Part shown: positions 24,655 through 34,519 of the stretch, in pieces
How the letters are laid out: the number at the start of each line of letters is the position of its first letter
How positions within the stretch are numbered: the stretch's first letter is position 1
Assembly (NCBI GenBank): GCA_018402445.1
Contig: JAGYIT010000017.1
Location: 434,001-498,000, forward strand
Length of the DNA: 64,000 nucleotides
Origin: Akkermansiaceae bacterium
Lineage (GTDB): Bacteria; Verrucomicrobiota; Verrucomicrobiia; Verrucomicrobiales; Akkermansiaceae
Direction: 5' to 3'
The notes under the pieces: model-generated
Databases searched by the model: none
Told to the model about the DNA's origin: nothing
What the model saw: the letters and a program-made list of their open reading frames with translations, nothing else
Position numbers and translations under genes: made by a program

Positions 24655-25290
24655 TCATCGCCTTGTCGGGGCTTTACTGGGCGGCTTTGCGTATCGCAGG
24701 GTGATGGCTACTTCTTCCGGGTCACGCCGGGAGCTTCCGATTGCTTCGGAAAGCGCCGCCACCGCCCGGTCGGTGGGATAATCGCACTCCAGCGGGAGAT
24801 GGATGAATCCAGCGGGAATGTATATGCCGTTTTCCAAGAGATAATCCATCGCGCGGAAGAAAATCTGGTTGCAGAGGTAGCGGCCGGGGTCGTCGGAAAA
24901 CGCGACGGGGTGGTTGAGGGAAAGGAGGCGGTCGTGGATTTCCGCGAGCGGCAGGGTCGAGGGCAGGGACGGGGGCGCGGCGCGGCGGATCGGGCGCGGA
25001 GCGTATTGCCGTCCGGCGATGTCGGGGATGCGGAAATCAAGTTCGTTCCAGGCGGTGGTCTCCAAACGGATTTCCTGGCTGCCGCCCGCCTCGCCGAGCA
25101 TGAGAAGGGCGTGAGGTTTGATCTTGCGGATCGCCGAGATCAAACGTGAGGGAGCGATCACCGCATCCACCGGCAGGATGCGGGAATGGATGCCGGGAAA
25201 TGATTTCCGCAAACCCGCCAAGGCCAGCGAGGAGGCGTTCTGCTCGCGCCCGCCGAAGGGGCCGAAGGCGGTGACGAGAAGTTTCATCAC
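24655..25290 (-). CDS. pcp: Pyroglutamyl-peptidase I
   Basis: This 211-residue C15-family cysteine peptidase removes N-terminal pyroglutamate. Conserved features are TAFGPFGGREQNASS at the N-terminus, LGEAGGSQEIRLET (catalytic Glu), DDPGRYLCNQIFF (catalytic Cys near residue 145) and AGFIHLPL (catalytic His). The start overlaps the stop of the upstream cytochrome gene by 4 bp. The second Met (MKLLVTAFG) is an equally good start. Confidence 0.9.
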   Translation of the reverse strand: MMKLLVTAFGPFGGREQNASSLALAGLRKSFPGIHSRILPVDAVIAPSRLISAIRKIKPHALLMLGEAGGSQEIRLETTAWNELDFRIPDIAGRQYAPRPIRRAAPPSLPSTLPLAEIHDRLLSLNHPVAFSDDPGRYLCNQIFFRAMDYLLENGIYIPAGFIHLPLECDYPTDRAVAALSEAIGSSRRDPEEVAITLRYAKPPSKAPTRR

Positions 25291-28200
25291 TTCAGGCCCG
25301 AGAGGTATTCCACGAGATCGCGGAGCTGGCGCGGGGTGAGGATGTCTCCCATCGGCGGCATGGTGGAGATGGGGTCGGTGCGGGATTCCACCGCCTCAAG
25401 GTTCAGCACCAGCTCTTTTTTATCTGGCAGGATGAGGGAGAGAAACCGCCCCTTTTCCTCTTTTAGTGCACCGGCGTGCGTGGTGCCGTCCTTCATTTTC
25501 ACGCTCACGATGCCGTAGCCGGGCGTGATCTCCGCCTGGGGATCAATGAGGGATTCCAGGATGTATTCGCGGCCTTTTTTCCCGACCTCCGTGAGAGGCG
25601 GGCCGACCTCACTGCCCTCTTTCTCCACCCGGTGGCAGGCGACGCATTGGGCGGCGAGGTGCTCGTTGAAAACGATCTCGCCGAGTTCCGCATCGCCGCC
25701 GTGGAGGGAGGCGATGTTCGGGTCGAGTTTCATTTTTGCATCAGGGAGGGCTTCGCTGAGCTCGATGAGGAGAAAGGGGTCGGGCTTGGTCAGGATTTTT
25801 TCGAGAGCGGTAGGCTTGAGTTTTCCCAAGAGGCGGACGGCTTCCTGTTTCTCCTGGATGTCATCGGTTCCGGTGAGGGCGGCTTCGGCGTAGGCGATCA
25901 CGGCGGCGGGATCAAACTCGGCGAGAAGAGAGGCGGCGCGGGCGCGGAGCTTCGGGTTGGAGTCTGCTAGAAGTTTGGGGAGCGTGTTGCGGAACACCGG
26001 GCGATCCGCCCTTTCCAAGGCTTCGAGCGCCTGGAGCCGTGATCTGGTTTCGGCCGCGGGATCGAGCGCCTGCTTTTCCATCTCCTTGCGGTCGGCGACG
26101 ATGCCGAGTTTTTTCGAGACGAGAGCCGCCGCCGCCGAGACTTCCGGCTTGCGGTCGCTCTGCAGGGCGACGGCAAAGGGCTGGTAGGCGGCTTTCGCCA
26201 CCTCCTTGTCGGCGGGCTTGAGCGGATCGTGGCGGCCATCGACGGGGTTCAGTTCCGAGGCTTCCGGCCAGGAAGCGAGGGCTTCGAGGGCGGCGATGCG
26301 GAGGGAGGTTTCCGCGAGTTCATCAGCCGCGAATTCAGCTAGGCGGGCGGCGGATTCCGCATCGGCGAGGGTTCGATTCGCAGCGATGGAGCGGCGGGCG
26401 GCGGGGGTCGTGGCCTTCGGGTTTGTGCGGATCAGCTCGGCAAGCGCGGGGTAGGCGGCGGTGATGGCCGGATCGTCGAAGATCGCGTGGGCGGCTTCGG
26501 CGAACACCTTGGGATCCGCGTCGGAGAGCAGTTTCGCGGCGAGCGGTGAGGAAATTCGGCGGAAGGCAACGGCGGCGGCGAGGCGGACGGCAGGGCTTTC
26601 GTGGGTGAGGGTTTTGGCGGCGATTGCCTCGGCGGGCGAGGCGGTCAGGGCGAGGACTCCTGCGTGGCGAAGGTAGGCGTCCTTGTTATCGTTTTCGGCG
26701 AGCATCGTGATCACCGCGTCGATGGCGGTGGCGTCGCCGGTTTTCCCCATCGCGGTGGCGGCCATGAAACGGACGCGCGGGCTTTCGTCGGCGAGCATTT
26801 TGGTGAGAATCGGGTTGGGGCCTTTCATGGTTTCGCCGGCGTGCTTGGCGGCCTGGGCGCGGAGTTCGGGATCGTCGGAGGCGGCGAGGCTGTGGAAGGC
26901 TTTCTCGAAAAACCTGCCGTCCTGGGTGAGCGCCCAGGCCGCGTGGATGCGGGCGAGCTGGCCGGATTTTTCGGAGGCGACGACCTGGTGGAGCTCGGCG
27001 ATGGCTTTTTTCTCCGCTAGCGCCCACTGCGCGTCGAGACGGACGCGCATGTCGGCGTGGGACAGGCGTTTTACTAGATCCGTAGTAGAAATATCCTTGG
27101 TGCCCGCCCTCAGCATCGCGGCGACCTCCTTGCGCAGCTCCGAAGCGGCTTCCTTGGGATCGTCGAGTTTCCAGACCGCGCCTTTTTCATTGAGCGGGTA
27201 GCTACCCGCCCAGTCGGCGGAGTAGAGCGCGCCGTCGGGGCCGAAGTTGATGCCGACGTTCATGGGGCCGCTGTAAACGACGTGTTCGTCTGTCATCTCG
27301 AAGGTCGCGCCTTTGGGTTTGACCTTGAAGGAGCGGAGGTTGCCTTTCGGGAACTCGGTGACGAAAAACGCGTCGGCGTATTTCGCGTTGAGGGCGGTGC
27401 CGGGGTTGTAGGCGAAGCCGGAGGGGCCGTCGGAGTAGTTGCTGCTGGTGGGCGTGATGTAGGCGGGCTGGTGCTTGCCGGAGGGTTCCCAGATGCTCTC
27501 CGCCATCCATGGGTTGTAGGCGGATCCACGGTATTGGTAGTAGTTCCGCCAGCCGGTGTCCGAGCCTTCGGTGATGTGGAGGAAACGCTCGCGCTCGCCC
27601 TTGAAGTCGGCGTCGTTGTCCACAGAGAAAAGGTTGCCGTATTTGTCGAAGGCGATCTCCTGCGGGTTGCGCAGGCCGCGGGCGAAGATCTCGAAGCCGG
27701 AGCCGTCGGGATTGCAGCGCAGCACGGCTCCCTCGTGGGGCGCGTAGTGGTTTTTCCCGTCCTTGTCGGTGACGTTGACGCCTTTGTCGCCGATCGACCA
27801 GTAGAGCTTTCCGTCGGGGCCGGGGATCAGGCCGTGCATGTCGTGGCCGGCGTAGGCGATGTGGACTCCGAAGCCGTGGGCGATGGCCTCGCGCTTGTCG
27901 GCCTTGCCGTCGCCGTCGGTGTCGCGGAGTTTCCAGACATCCGGGGCGATGGTCGCGTAAACATCGCCGCGCCATGCCAGCGTTCCCGCCGCGATGCCGG
28001 TGACCTCGGTGTTGAAGCCCTCGGCGAACACGTTCGAGGTGTCGTAAACCCCGTCGCCGTCCTTGTCGGTGAGGCGGATGATCTTTTCGGAGAGCGCTGT
28101 GAGGTCGCGGATGTCGGTCTTGCCGTCCTTGTTTTGATCCTTCAGCGATGTGCCTTTGAAATCATTCTTCCCGTCGAGCTGCGCCTCGAAAAACGCGCGT

Positions 28201-28469
28201 TTCTCGGCAATCGAAGTCAGAGCCACATCGCGCGGCACCCAGCCGAATTTCACGAACTCGCGGATATCGAGGTCGGCGGTCTTGCGGCGGGCGGTCTCGG
28301 TCACGTAGATCGTGCCGTCCACATCGACCGAGACGGAAACCGGGTTTTTCAGCAACGGCTGCTCGGCGACGAGGGAGCGCTCCAGGCCGTTCGCGGCGGG
28401 GAAGGTTTCGGCGGCAATGGCCGAAACGCTGAGAAGCTGGAACGCTGAAAGGCAGAGTGTTGCGCGCAT
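25287..28469 (-). CDS. PVC-type heme-binding CxxCH / membrane-bound dehydrogenase protein
   Basis: This 1060-residue exported protein has a signal peptide (LCLSAFQLLSVSAIAAE) and an N-terminal beta-propeller dehydrogenase-like domain (about residues 30-430). The propeller holds EF-hand-like loops DKDGDGVYD and DTDGDGKADKRE. Long HEAT-like helical repeats follow (about 450-900), then a C-terminal cytochrome c domain with heme motif CVACH near residue 950 and GPPLTEVGKKG. The order propeller-HEAT-cytochrome is typical of Planctomycetes and Verrucomicrobia. A periplasmic oxidation role is inferred; the substrate is unknown. It is translationally coupled to pcp. Confidence 0.9.
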   Translation of the reverse strand: MRATLCLSAFQLLSVSAIAAETFPAANGLERSLVAEQPLLKNPVSVSVDVDGTIYVTETARRKTADLDIREFVKFGWVPRDVALTSIAEKRAFFEAQLDGKNDFKGTSLKDQNKDGKTDIRDLTALSEKIIRLTDKDGDGVYDTSNVFAEGFNTEVTGIAAGTLAWRGDVYATIAPDVWKLRDTDGDGKADKREAIAHGFGVHIAYAGHDMHGLIPGPDGKLYWSIGDKGVNVTDKDGKNHYAPHEGAVLRCNPDGSGFEIFARGLRNPQEIAFDKYGNLFSVDNDADFKGERERFLHITEGSDTGWRNYYQYRGSAYNPWMAESIWEPSGKHQPAYITPTSSNYSDGPSGFAYNPGTALNAKYADAFFVTEFPKGNLRSFKVKPKGATFEMTDEHVVYSGPMNVGINFGPDGALYSADWAGSYPLNEKGAVWKLDDPKEAASELRKEVAAMLRAGTKDISTTDLVKRLSHADMRVRLDAQWALAEKKAIAELHQVVASEKSGQLARIHAAWALTQDGRFFEKAFHSLAASDDPELRAQAAKHAGETMKGPNPILTKMLADESPRVRFMAATAMGKTGDATAIDAVITMLAENDNKDAYLRHAGVLALTASPAEAIAAKTLTHESPAVRLAAAVAFRRISSPLAAKLLSDADPKVFAEAAHAIFDDPAITAAYPALAELIRTNPKATTPAARRSIAANRTLADAESAARLAEFAADELAETSLRIAALEALASWPEASELNPVDGRHDPLKPADKEVAKAAYQPFAVALQSDRKPEVSAAAALVSKKLGIVADRKEMEKQALDPAAETRSRLQALEALERADRPVFRNTLPKLLADSNPKLRARAASLLAEFDPAAVIAYAEAALTGTDDIQEKQEAVRLLGKLKPTALEKILTKPDPFLLIELSEALPDAKMKLDPNIASLHGGDAELGEIVFNEHLAAQCVACHRVEKEGSEVGPPLTEVGKKGREYILESLIDPQAEITPGYGIVSVKMKDGTTHAGALKEEKGRFLSLILPDKKELVLNLEAVESRTDPISTMPPMGDILTPRQLRDLVEYLSGLK

Positions 28470-28606
28470 GAATTGAGTTCACGCCGGAATCCCGGAAAAG
28501 CAAGCCAACGGCACTTCGTTCTTGAAGCCAAGGTTTCCCTTCTCGGGATCAAAAAAATGAGATTTCCCGCGAGAATCCCCGGCCTTCCGCTGATTAATCT
28601 CGCACG

Positions 28607-29188
28607 GTGACGCTTCCCGGCAAATTTTCACCCATGAGCCCCGCAAATCCAGATGACCGCTCCAGCGCGTTCCTCGGCCAGATCCTGCATTGCCAGCAGG
28701 ACTTGCGGAACTATCTCCATCACCTCCATCCGCACGCGCAGGATCTGGACGACCTCATGCAGGAAACCTGCCTGAAACTCTGGCAGGAGTTCGAAGACTA
28801 CGATTCCACCCGTCCTTTCCTCCCGTGGGCGATGCGCATCGGGTATTTCCAGGTTCTGCGCTTCCGCAAGACCCGCAGCCGCGACCGCCTGGTATTTTCC
28901 GACGAACTTCTGGAGCTGCTTGTCACCGAGACTCCCGCCGACAGCCAGGCCCAAGCCCTGCGCCACGCCCTTGACGAGTGCCTCGGAAAACTCACCCCGC
29001 GGGCGCGCGAGACCCTGCTCGCCCGCTACGCCCAGGATTCCAGCATCGCCGATCTGGCAAAAGGGCGCCGGCAAAGCGTCCACGCTCTTTACCGCTTGCT
29101 CAACCAAGCGCGCACCCAGCTCACCACCTGCATCCGCAGGCAACTGACCCTTGAGGGCGAGTCGCCGAAACCGCACCCATCCCATTGA
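28607..29188 (+). CDS. ECF-like RNA polymerase sigma factor
   Basis: This 193-residue sigma-70-family protein has region 2 (DLDDLMQETCLKLWQEF, about residues 46-62, then PFLPWAMRIGYFQVL) and region 4 (LTPRARETLLARYAQDSSIADLA, about 128-150, then HALYRLLNQAR). It fits the Rhodopirellula/Verrucomicrobium-type ECF group. The start could be GTG at 28607 or ATG at 28634. It overlaps the FecR/LamG gene by 4 bp, so the partner is probably its regulator. The target may be the PEP-CTERM gene downstream. Confidence 0.88.
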   Translation: MTLPGKFSPMSPANPDDRSSAFLGQILHCQQDLRNYLHHLHPHAQDLDDLMQETCLKLWQEFEDYDSTRPFLPWAMRIGYFQVLRFRKTRSRDRLVFSDELLELLVTETPADSQAQALRHALDECLGKLTPRARETLLARYAQDSSIADLAKGRRQSVHALYRLLNQARTQLTTCIRRQLTLEGESPKPHPSH

Positions 29189-30807
29189 TCTCCCGCCCCA
29201 TGTCCGAATTCTCTCCAGCCCGTCTCGACGATCTGCTCGGCCGCTTGGCCGATGGCCTGCTCGTGGAAGCCGAAGCCGCCGAGCTCGACCAAATCCTGCG
29301 GACATCCCCCGAGGCACGCGAGCGCTACCGGGTGTTTTCCGCGACCCACCTCATGCTGGCTTCCGGCCATGTCGAATCCTTGGCGGATCACTCCATCCCG
29401 ATCAAACAGCGCCCGTTTCTGCCCATCGTTAGCGTCGCCGCAGCAGCCATCGCCTTGCTGGCATTCGCAATCGCCCTTTGGCCATCACGCCCCGTCGAGA
29501 GCATCCCGCCCGTCTCCGTCCGAAATGTGCCGGAAACACCCGTTCTCGCCGTCGTGGCTCTTGCCGAAAACGCCCGCTGGGATCTTCCTGAAGCCGCCGC
29601 TGGAGGGATGAAACTGCGCTCCACACCGGTCACACTCAGCTCCGGCATCATCTCGCTCAACCTGATCGGCGGCCAGACCCTCACCCTGCGCGGCCCCGCC
29701 CGTTTCGAACTGATCGACGCGCGGGAAATGAAGCTTTCGGTGGGGGACGCATCCTTCCGCATGGATGACAAGGGCGACCCCTACATCATGCGCGTGCCCG
29801 GCGGCGCGGTCGTCGATCTCGGCACCGAGTTTTCCGTCAATGTCTCGCCGGAGGGCACCTCCGATGTCCATGTCTTCGAGGGGTTGGTCAGCGCCTCCAT
29901 CATCGGCACCGGCGACCGCACCCGCGAGGAACGGCTTCTGAATGAGGGACAATCCGTCCGGATTTCAAAGACCCTCGAAACCAGCCCGGCCGCCCCTTCC
30001 GATTTCCTACGTCCGCTGCCGTCGGAAATGAGCCAGCCATCGCCCGCCGGGAAGGACTATGAGGATGCCGTCATGCGTTCCGCGCCGGCCGCCTGGTGGA
30101 ACTTCGAAGCCGGTGAGGGGGAAACCTCCATCCGTCCCGCCGCCGGGAGCCAAGCCCTGCAACTCCATGGCAACCCGCTGCTCACCGGGTTGGCGGGCAG
30201 GCGCTTCCTTTTCACCAATCCGGTCACCCATGCAGGCTTCGCCCTCACCGATCAGCCGCTTACGGGCCTCGACACCCCCGCCGGAATCACCGTCGAGTGC
30301 CTCCTCTTTCCGCTTTCCGAACGTATGGGGACCGCGCTCGCACTCGACGAACCCGCCCTGGCGCCCCCCGCCACGGGGCCGCTTGCCCACCTGAAACATC
30401 CTCCTACCCGCCTTTCGATTGAGCGCATGGGACTCCGCGGCAAGAATATCGGCCACATGCACCCGGACTATGCCATGAGAGGGATGATGCGCTCGCCCGC
30501 CGGCTACGAAGGCGGCACTAACGCCTATTCTTCCGAAAACCACCTGCTGCACCGCTGGATCCACGTCGTGATTACGCATGACGGCAAAACCCAGCGCCTC
30601 TATATCGATGGCCATCTCTCCGACGAGGTGGATTCGGAGTTCCTGTTCCGGAATGCCGCGCTCCGTCCCATCATCGCCCGCCTGCATCCCCATCCGGAGC
30701 TGCGTAATATCCGCCAGTGGCACGGCGGCATCGATGAAGTGGCGATCTACAACCGCGTCCTGGATCCCGAGGAAATCCGCAGCCATGCGGATGCTCTGGA
30801 TCGCTGA
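29185..30807 (+). CDS. FecR-domain and LamG-like membrane protein
   Basis: This 540-residue protein has a short cytoplasmic anti-sigma-like N-terminus (about residues 1-75), one transmembrane helix (FLPIVSVAAAAIALLAFAIALW, about 78-99), a FecR domain (about 165-275, VPGGAVVDLGTEFSV) and a LamG/concanavalin-like fold (about 300-535, for example WIHVVITHDGKTQRLYIDG). The layout suggests a surface sensor that passes a signal to the sigma factor it overlaps. A second start (MSEFSP) lies 15 bp in. The ligand is unknown; LamG points to glycan or matrix binding. Confidence 0.85.
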   Translation: MISRPMSEFSPARLDDLLGRLADGLLVEAEAAELDQILRTSPEARERYRVFSATHLMLASGHVESLADHSIPIKQRPFLPIVSVAAAAIALLAFAIALWPSRPVESIPPVSVRNVPETPVLAVVALAENARWDLPEAAAGGMKLRSTPVTLSSGIISLNLIGGQTLTLRGPARFELIDAREMKLSVGDASFRMDDKGDPYIMRVPGGAVVDLGTEFSVNVSPEGTSDVHVFEGLVSASIIGTGDRTREERLLNEGQSVRISKTLETSPAAPSDFLRPLPSEMSQPSPAGKDYEDAVMRSAPAAWWNFEAGEGETSIRPAAGSQALQLHGNPLLTGLAGRRFLFTNPVTHAGFALTDQPLTGLDTPAGITVECLLFPLSERMGTALALDEPALAPPATGPLAHLKHPPTRLSIERMGLRGKNIGHMHPDYAMRGMMRSPAGYEGGTNAYSSENHLLHRWIHVVITHDGKTQRLYIDGHLSDEVDSEFLFRNAALRPIIARLHPHPELRNIRQWHGGIDEVAIYNRVLDPEEIRSHADALDR

Positions 30808-30989
30808 GAACGCTCCGATTTCCGGCATTTGGCGCGGCTTTCACCCTGCCGGATCATTATTTTCCGCATCGGAGAAAAAATCCCGCGAAAATCACCCGCC
30901 TCGGGCTGATATCCATGACGTCTTATCAGAGAACACGTCGTCCATGCCTCCAAAACACTCACTACCGGCAAGTGCAACCAACCAGCATC

Positions 30990-33156
30990 ATGAAACCCAC
31001 CAAACTCCTCCGCTCCTTCCTCCTCGCTAGCACCTTATTCGCCGCCGTCTCCACCGCCACCGTCCACGCCCAGACATGGGTAGGCGGCACCAGCGACTGG
31101 GGAACGGCTGGAAACTGGGACCCCTCCGGCGTTCCTGCGACCTCTGGCAATCTAATCTTCACGAGCAACGGCGCTGGCAGCGTCTATTTGGGGACCGCTG
31201 CCCGTACGGTCAGCACCATCACCTTCAACAACACCACAACGGCGACACCTTACACAATCTACCTGAGGGAATCATCGGCGGTCTCCACCTCCCGCAAGCT
31301 TACCGTGGGGAACATGACGGTGGCGGCGGGGAACCACACAATCCTCGGTTCCGGCACCACTGCCGAACTCACCTTTAGCAGTGGTTCCACGATCGCCGTC
31401 GCGGCCGATTCCACCCTCAGTCTCAATGCCAGGCTTAGCGGCTCGGGCTTATTCAAGACCGGCGATGGGACCCTGGCGTTGACTCGCGACAACGGCGGCT
31501 CCGGTTCCTGGAGTGCTGGCACCTTCACGGTTTCTGCAGGGACGCTGGACTTGGCAGCCCACAGAGCCGCTGGCAACTCATCTAACAAGTTTAGCGTTTC
31601 CAGCGGCGCGACCTTGAAACTATCCCATGCCACCGCCTGGAGTGCAACGGCTGGAGACCCTGACCTTGCGTGGCACGGGAGTCGGCGGAGTCGGAGCATT
31701 GCATGCCTCCGCCAACACGACTATCAGCTCCGGCAGCGGCACGGGAATCGTCCTGGCCGCCAACTCTCGCATCGGCGTGGATGCCGATAGGACTCTCACG
31801 CTCACGATGCCCATTAGCGGCGGCTTTGATCTTGAAAAATCCGGGGCAGGTACGCTGGCACTGAATGGTTCCAACACCTACACCGGCGGCACTACCTCTT
31901 CCGGCACCGGCGCGCTGGCCTTGGCCCACAGCAACGCGGCGGGAACCGGCACGATCGAGTTTGCCTCCACCCAGTCCGGCACCAACGCCACCTTCACGCT
32001 CAGCGGCGACATCAATGTCGCCAACGACATCGTCATGGATTCATCGACCGGGCGCAATACCATCAACAGCTTGGTGGGAAACAACACCCTCAGCGGCAAC
32101 ATCACCATCAACAACACCTCATCCAACGCGGTTGCTTTCCAAAATAGAGCCGGAAATGGGACCACCTTCACCATTGGTGGAGCCACACCCGACAGCACCA
32201 CCATCACCGCTGCGGACTACGCAAATACCCTCTCATTTCGCGCAAACACCGGCAACACAACCGCCCTGGGTGTGCTCAACAGCCGGATCGACGCGCCCAA
32301 TGCAACCTTCAATATCAACAACGATGGTTTCTGGACGATCAACTCGACCGCCAACACCTGGGCGGCCACGACCCTGAGTTCCGCCAACAGCCGGATCAGT
32401 CTCGGAGCCAACGATGCCCTGGCCACCGGCGCGTCGGTCCAACTGAACAGCACCAGTTCCGTTGATCTCAACGGTTACAACCAGACAGTCGCGGGTTTGA
32501 TCGGCACCAGCACCAGCGCGCAAATCAAGAACGACTCCACCACCGCCGACTCCACCCTCACCCTCGCCGGGCTCACCGCCGACCGGAGCTTTAGCGGTGT
32601 CATCACCGACGGCAGTGGCGGCAGAACAACCTCGCTGGTGATGGACAGCAGCGGCCGCACCCAGACGCTCTCCGGCACGAATACCTACACCGGCACCACC
32701 ACCGTCTCCGCCGGCACCCTTCTGGTCAATGGCTCGCTTGCCTCCGGCAGCGCCGTCACCGTCGAAACCAACGGCACCCTCGGCGGCACCGGCGCGCTGG
32801 TTAACAGCCTTTCGTTCGCAGGAGATTCATTCCTCGAAGTTGTGAATCTCAGTGATGCGCTCGCCGTCACCGGGACCATCACTTTCGGCAGCGGCTTCGG
32901 CATCGCCAACCTGCTTGGCATAAATTGGGACGATCTGAATTTCGACACGCCTTACACCGTGCTTTCCACCAGCCAGACCTTCGGGGAAACGGACATCGCC
33001 AACTTCGGCTTCGACAACCGGGTGGCAGTCGGTTCGCTCGGACGCGAGGCCTACTTCACCAACGGCAGCCTTGCCGTCATCGTCATCCCCGAACCCTCCG
33101 CCGCCCTCCTCGGTGGTCTCGGCCTGCTCGGCCTGCTCCTCCGCCGCCGAAATTGA
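30990..33156 (+). pseudogene. PEP-CTERM autotransporter-repeat protein, one frameshift
   Basis: From the ATG at 30990 the gene encodes a signal peptide (LLRSFLLASTLFAAVSTATVHAQ), then autotransporter-associated beta-strand repeats (WVGGTSDWGTAGNWD, NTYTGGTT, NTYTGTTTVSAGTLLVNG). It ends with a PEP-CTERM sorting tail, VIPEPSAALLGGLGLLGLLL followed by RRRN. The frame changes between about 31640 and 31665; downstream coding resumes as ETLTLRGTGVGG. Together the parts give about 720 residues. The PEP-CTERM tail marks it for exosortase processing at the outer surface. It lies 180 bp after the sigma/FecR pair and may be their target. The frameshift may be an assembly error. Confidence 0.8.
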
Positions 33157-33202
33157 TTCTTTAGGTGTCTCCTTCAAATAGCTCCCCGTAAATAGTAAAT
33201 AG

Positions 33203-33235
33203 GGTCAGTCCTCGCATTTTAACATTTTCCTTGGT
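33203..33235 (+). repeat. Inverted repeat flanking RAYT2, left copy
   Basis: AGGGTCAGTCCTCGCATTTT followed by AACATTTTCC. The reverse complement, with a 2-bp insertion, occurs at the right end of the RAYT gene (about 34250-34285). The sequence also resembles the right end of family B elements (10.7 and 46.6 kb) and 56771-56795. Confidence 0.8.
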
Positions 33236-33264
33236 ATTCCCTTCCGGGTTGGGTAGAAGAGTTG

Positions 33265-34278
33265 ATGGCTAGGCCGTTACGATTCCAATATGCGGGTGCC
33301 TGCTACCACGTCATGGCACGCGGCGATGGAGGGAAGACGATTTTCGAGGACGACGAGGACAGGAAGGTTTTCATCGCGCGGCTGGGGGAGGTTTGCGGGC
33401 GTTGCGGGTGGAAGGTTCATGCGTGGGTGCTGATGGGCAACCATTTCCACCTGCTGCTGGAGACTCCGGAAGCGAATCTCGTGGATGGAATGAAGTGGCT
33501 GCTCGGGACGTTTTCCCAGGGATGGAACCGGGTGAGGCGGCGGCGCGGGCATGTTTTCCAAGGGCGATACAAATCGGTGCCGGTGAACGGGGAGGAGACG
33601 GGTGCGTATTATTTCCGGATCGTGGCGGATTACATCCACCTCAATCCCGCGCGGGCCGGTCTTGCGGGAGGGGAGCGCGGGAAGCTGGCGGATTACCGGT
33701 GGAGCAGCCTGGGAGCGTATGCGAAGGGCGTGGGGCCGGATTGGCTGGTGATGGAGCGGGTGTTGCGGGCGTTCGAACTGGCGGAGGACGGGCGCGGGCG
33801 GCGGGCGTATGTGGCGTGGCTGGAGGCGAGGGCAAGGGAAGACGGTGGCAAGATCAACGATGAGGCGCAGGCCGCGTTGCGGCGGGGCTGGTATCTGGGG
33901 GAAGAGAGTTTCAAGAACAAGCTGCTGGCGATGCTGGATCGGGTGCGGGGCGGCAGGAATCCGCGCAACACAACGGGTGGAGCCAAGAAGGATCACGGGG
34001 AAGCCGAGGCCGGGAGGTTGGTTCGGAAAGCGGAAAAGGTCTTGGAATTGCCGACGGGAAGACGGTCGATGGAGGGATTGCGGAAGGGAGATGAGAGAAA
34101 AGTTCTGCTCGCCGCCCTGCTAAGACGGAGGACATCGGTGGGATTGGGGTGGATATCGGAAAAACTGGTGATGGGGCATCCGGGCTCGGTGAGTCGTCTG
34201 GTGGGAGGGATAGCGAAGAATCCTGAGCTGGCGCAGAGGTTGGAGGAATTGGAAAATATGTTAAAATGCGAGGACTGA
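33265..34278 (+). CDS. RAYT-type Y1 transposase, RAYT2
   Basis: The ATG at 33265 gives 337 residues. N-terminal ARPLRFQYAGACYHVMARGD, HUH motif GNHFHLLLETP (about residues 57-67), FQGRYKSVPV and the tyrosine region YIHLNPARAGLA (about 121-132) define the Y1/RAYT core. A long C-terminal extension (about 180-337) carries a helix-turn-helix-like part, as in the larger RAYT subgroup. It is flanked by inverted copies of an approximately 30-bp sequence; the right copy encodes the last residues (NMLKCED). Confidence 0.9.
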   Translation: MARPLRFQYAGACYHVMARGDGGKTIFEDDEDRKVFIARLGEVCGRCGWKVHAWVLMGNHFHLLLETPEANLVDGMKWLLGTFSQGWNRVRRRRGHVFQGRYKSVPVNGEETGAYYFRIVADYIHLNPARAGLAGGERGKLADYRWSSLGAYAKGVGPDWLVMERVLRAFELAEDGRGRRAYVAWLEARAREDGGKINDEAQAALRRGWYLGEESFKNKLLAMLDRVRGGRNPRNTTGGAKKDHGEAEAGRLVRKAEKVLELPTGRRSMEGLRKGDERKVLLAALLRRRTSVGLGWISEKLVMGHPGSVSRLVGGIAKNPELAQRLEELENMLKCED

Positions 34279-34285
34279 CCCTATT
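34250..34285 (-). repeat. Inverted repeat flanking RAYT2, right copy
   Basis: GGAAAATATGTTAAAATGCG then AGGACTGACCCTATTT is the inverted counterpart of 33203-33235. It overlaps the RAYT2 stop codon, so the gene and its repeat form one compact unit. Confidence 0.8.
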
Positions 34286-34318
34286 TCCTATGAACCGGCT
34301 CTACTTCATTCTTGAAGA

Positions 34319-34429
34319 GTTAACCGCGAATGGACGCGAATGAAGAAAAATAAGAATTACAAAAGGTGAGAACGCTAGGCGGCACCTGTATGGAAATCAC
34401 CCTTATCATTCGCGAAAATTCGCGTCCAC
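34319..34429. repeat. Family E inverted-repeat element, copy 2
   Basis: GTTAACCGCGAATGGACGCG begins the left arm (34319-34345) and CATTCGCGAAAATTCGCGTC the right arm (34408-34429); both share TGGACGCGAAT in inverted orientation. The left arm matches 24304-24337. This is the main content of the 240 bp between RAYT2 and the SGNH hydrolase gene. Confidence 0.6.
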
Positions 34430-34519
34430 TTGTCCGTCGTAGCCTTCCCGGCCTTCGTAGCTTCAGCGAAGTAGGCGGCGAAGTCGGATTCGCGGTTGAA
34501 TCTGAATTACGGGAGCCGG

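Noticed and set aside
24522-24704. ORF of 60 codons between tRNA-Ala and pcp
   Set aside because: No family, unusual composition, and it overlaps the end of pcp on the other strand.
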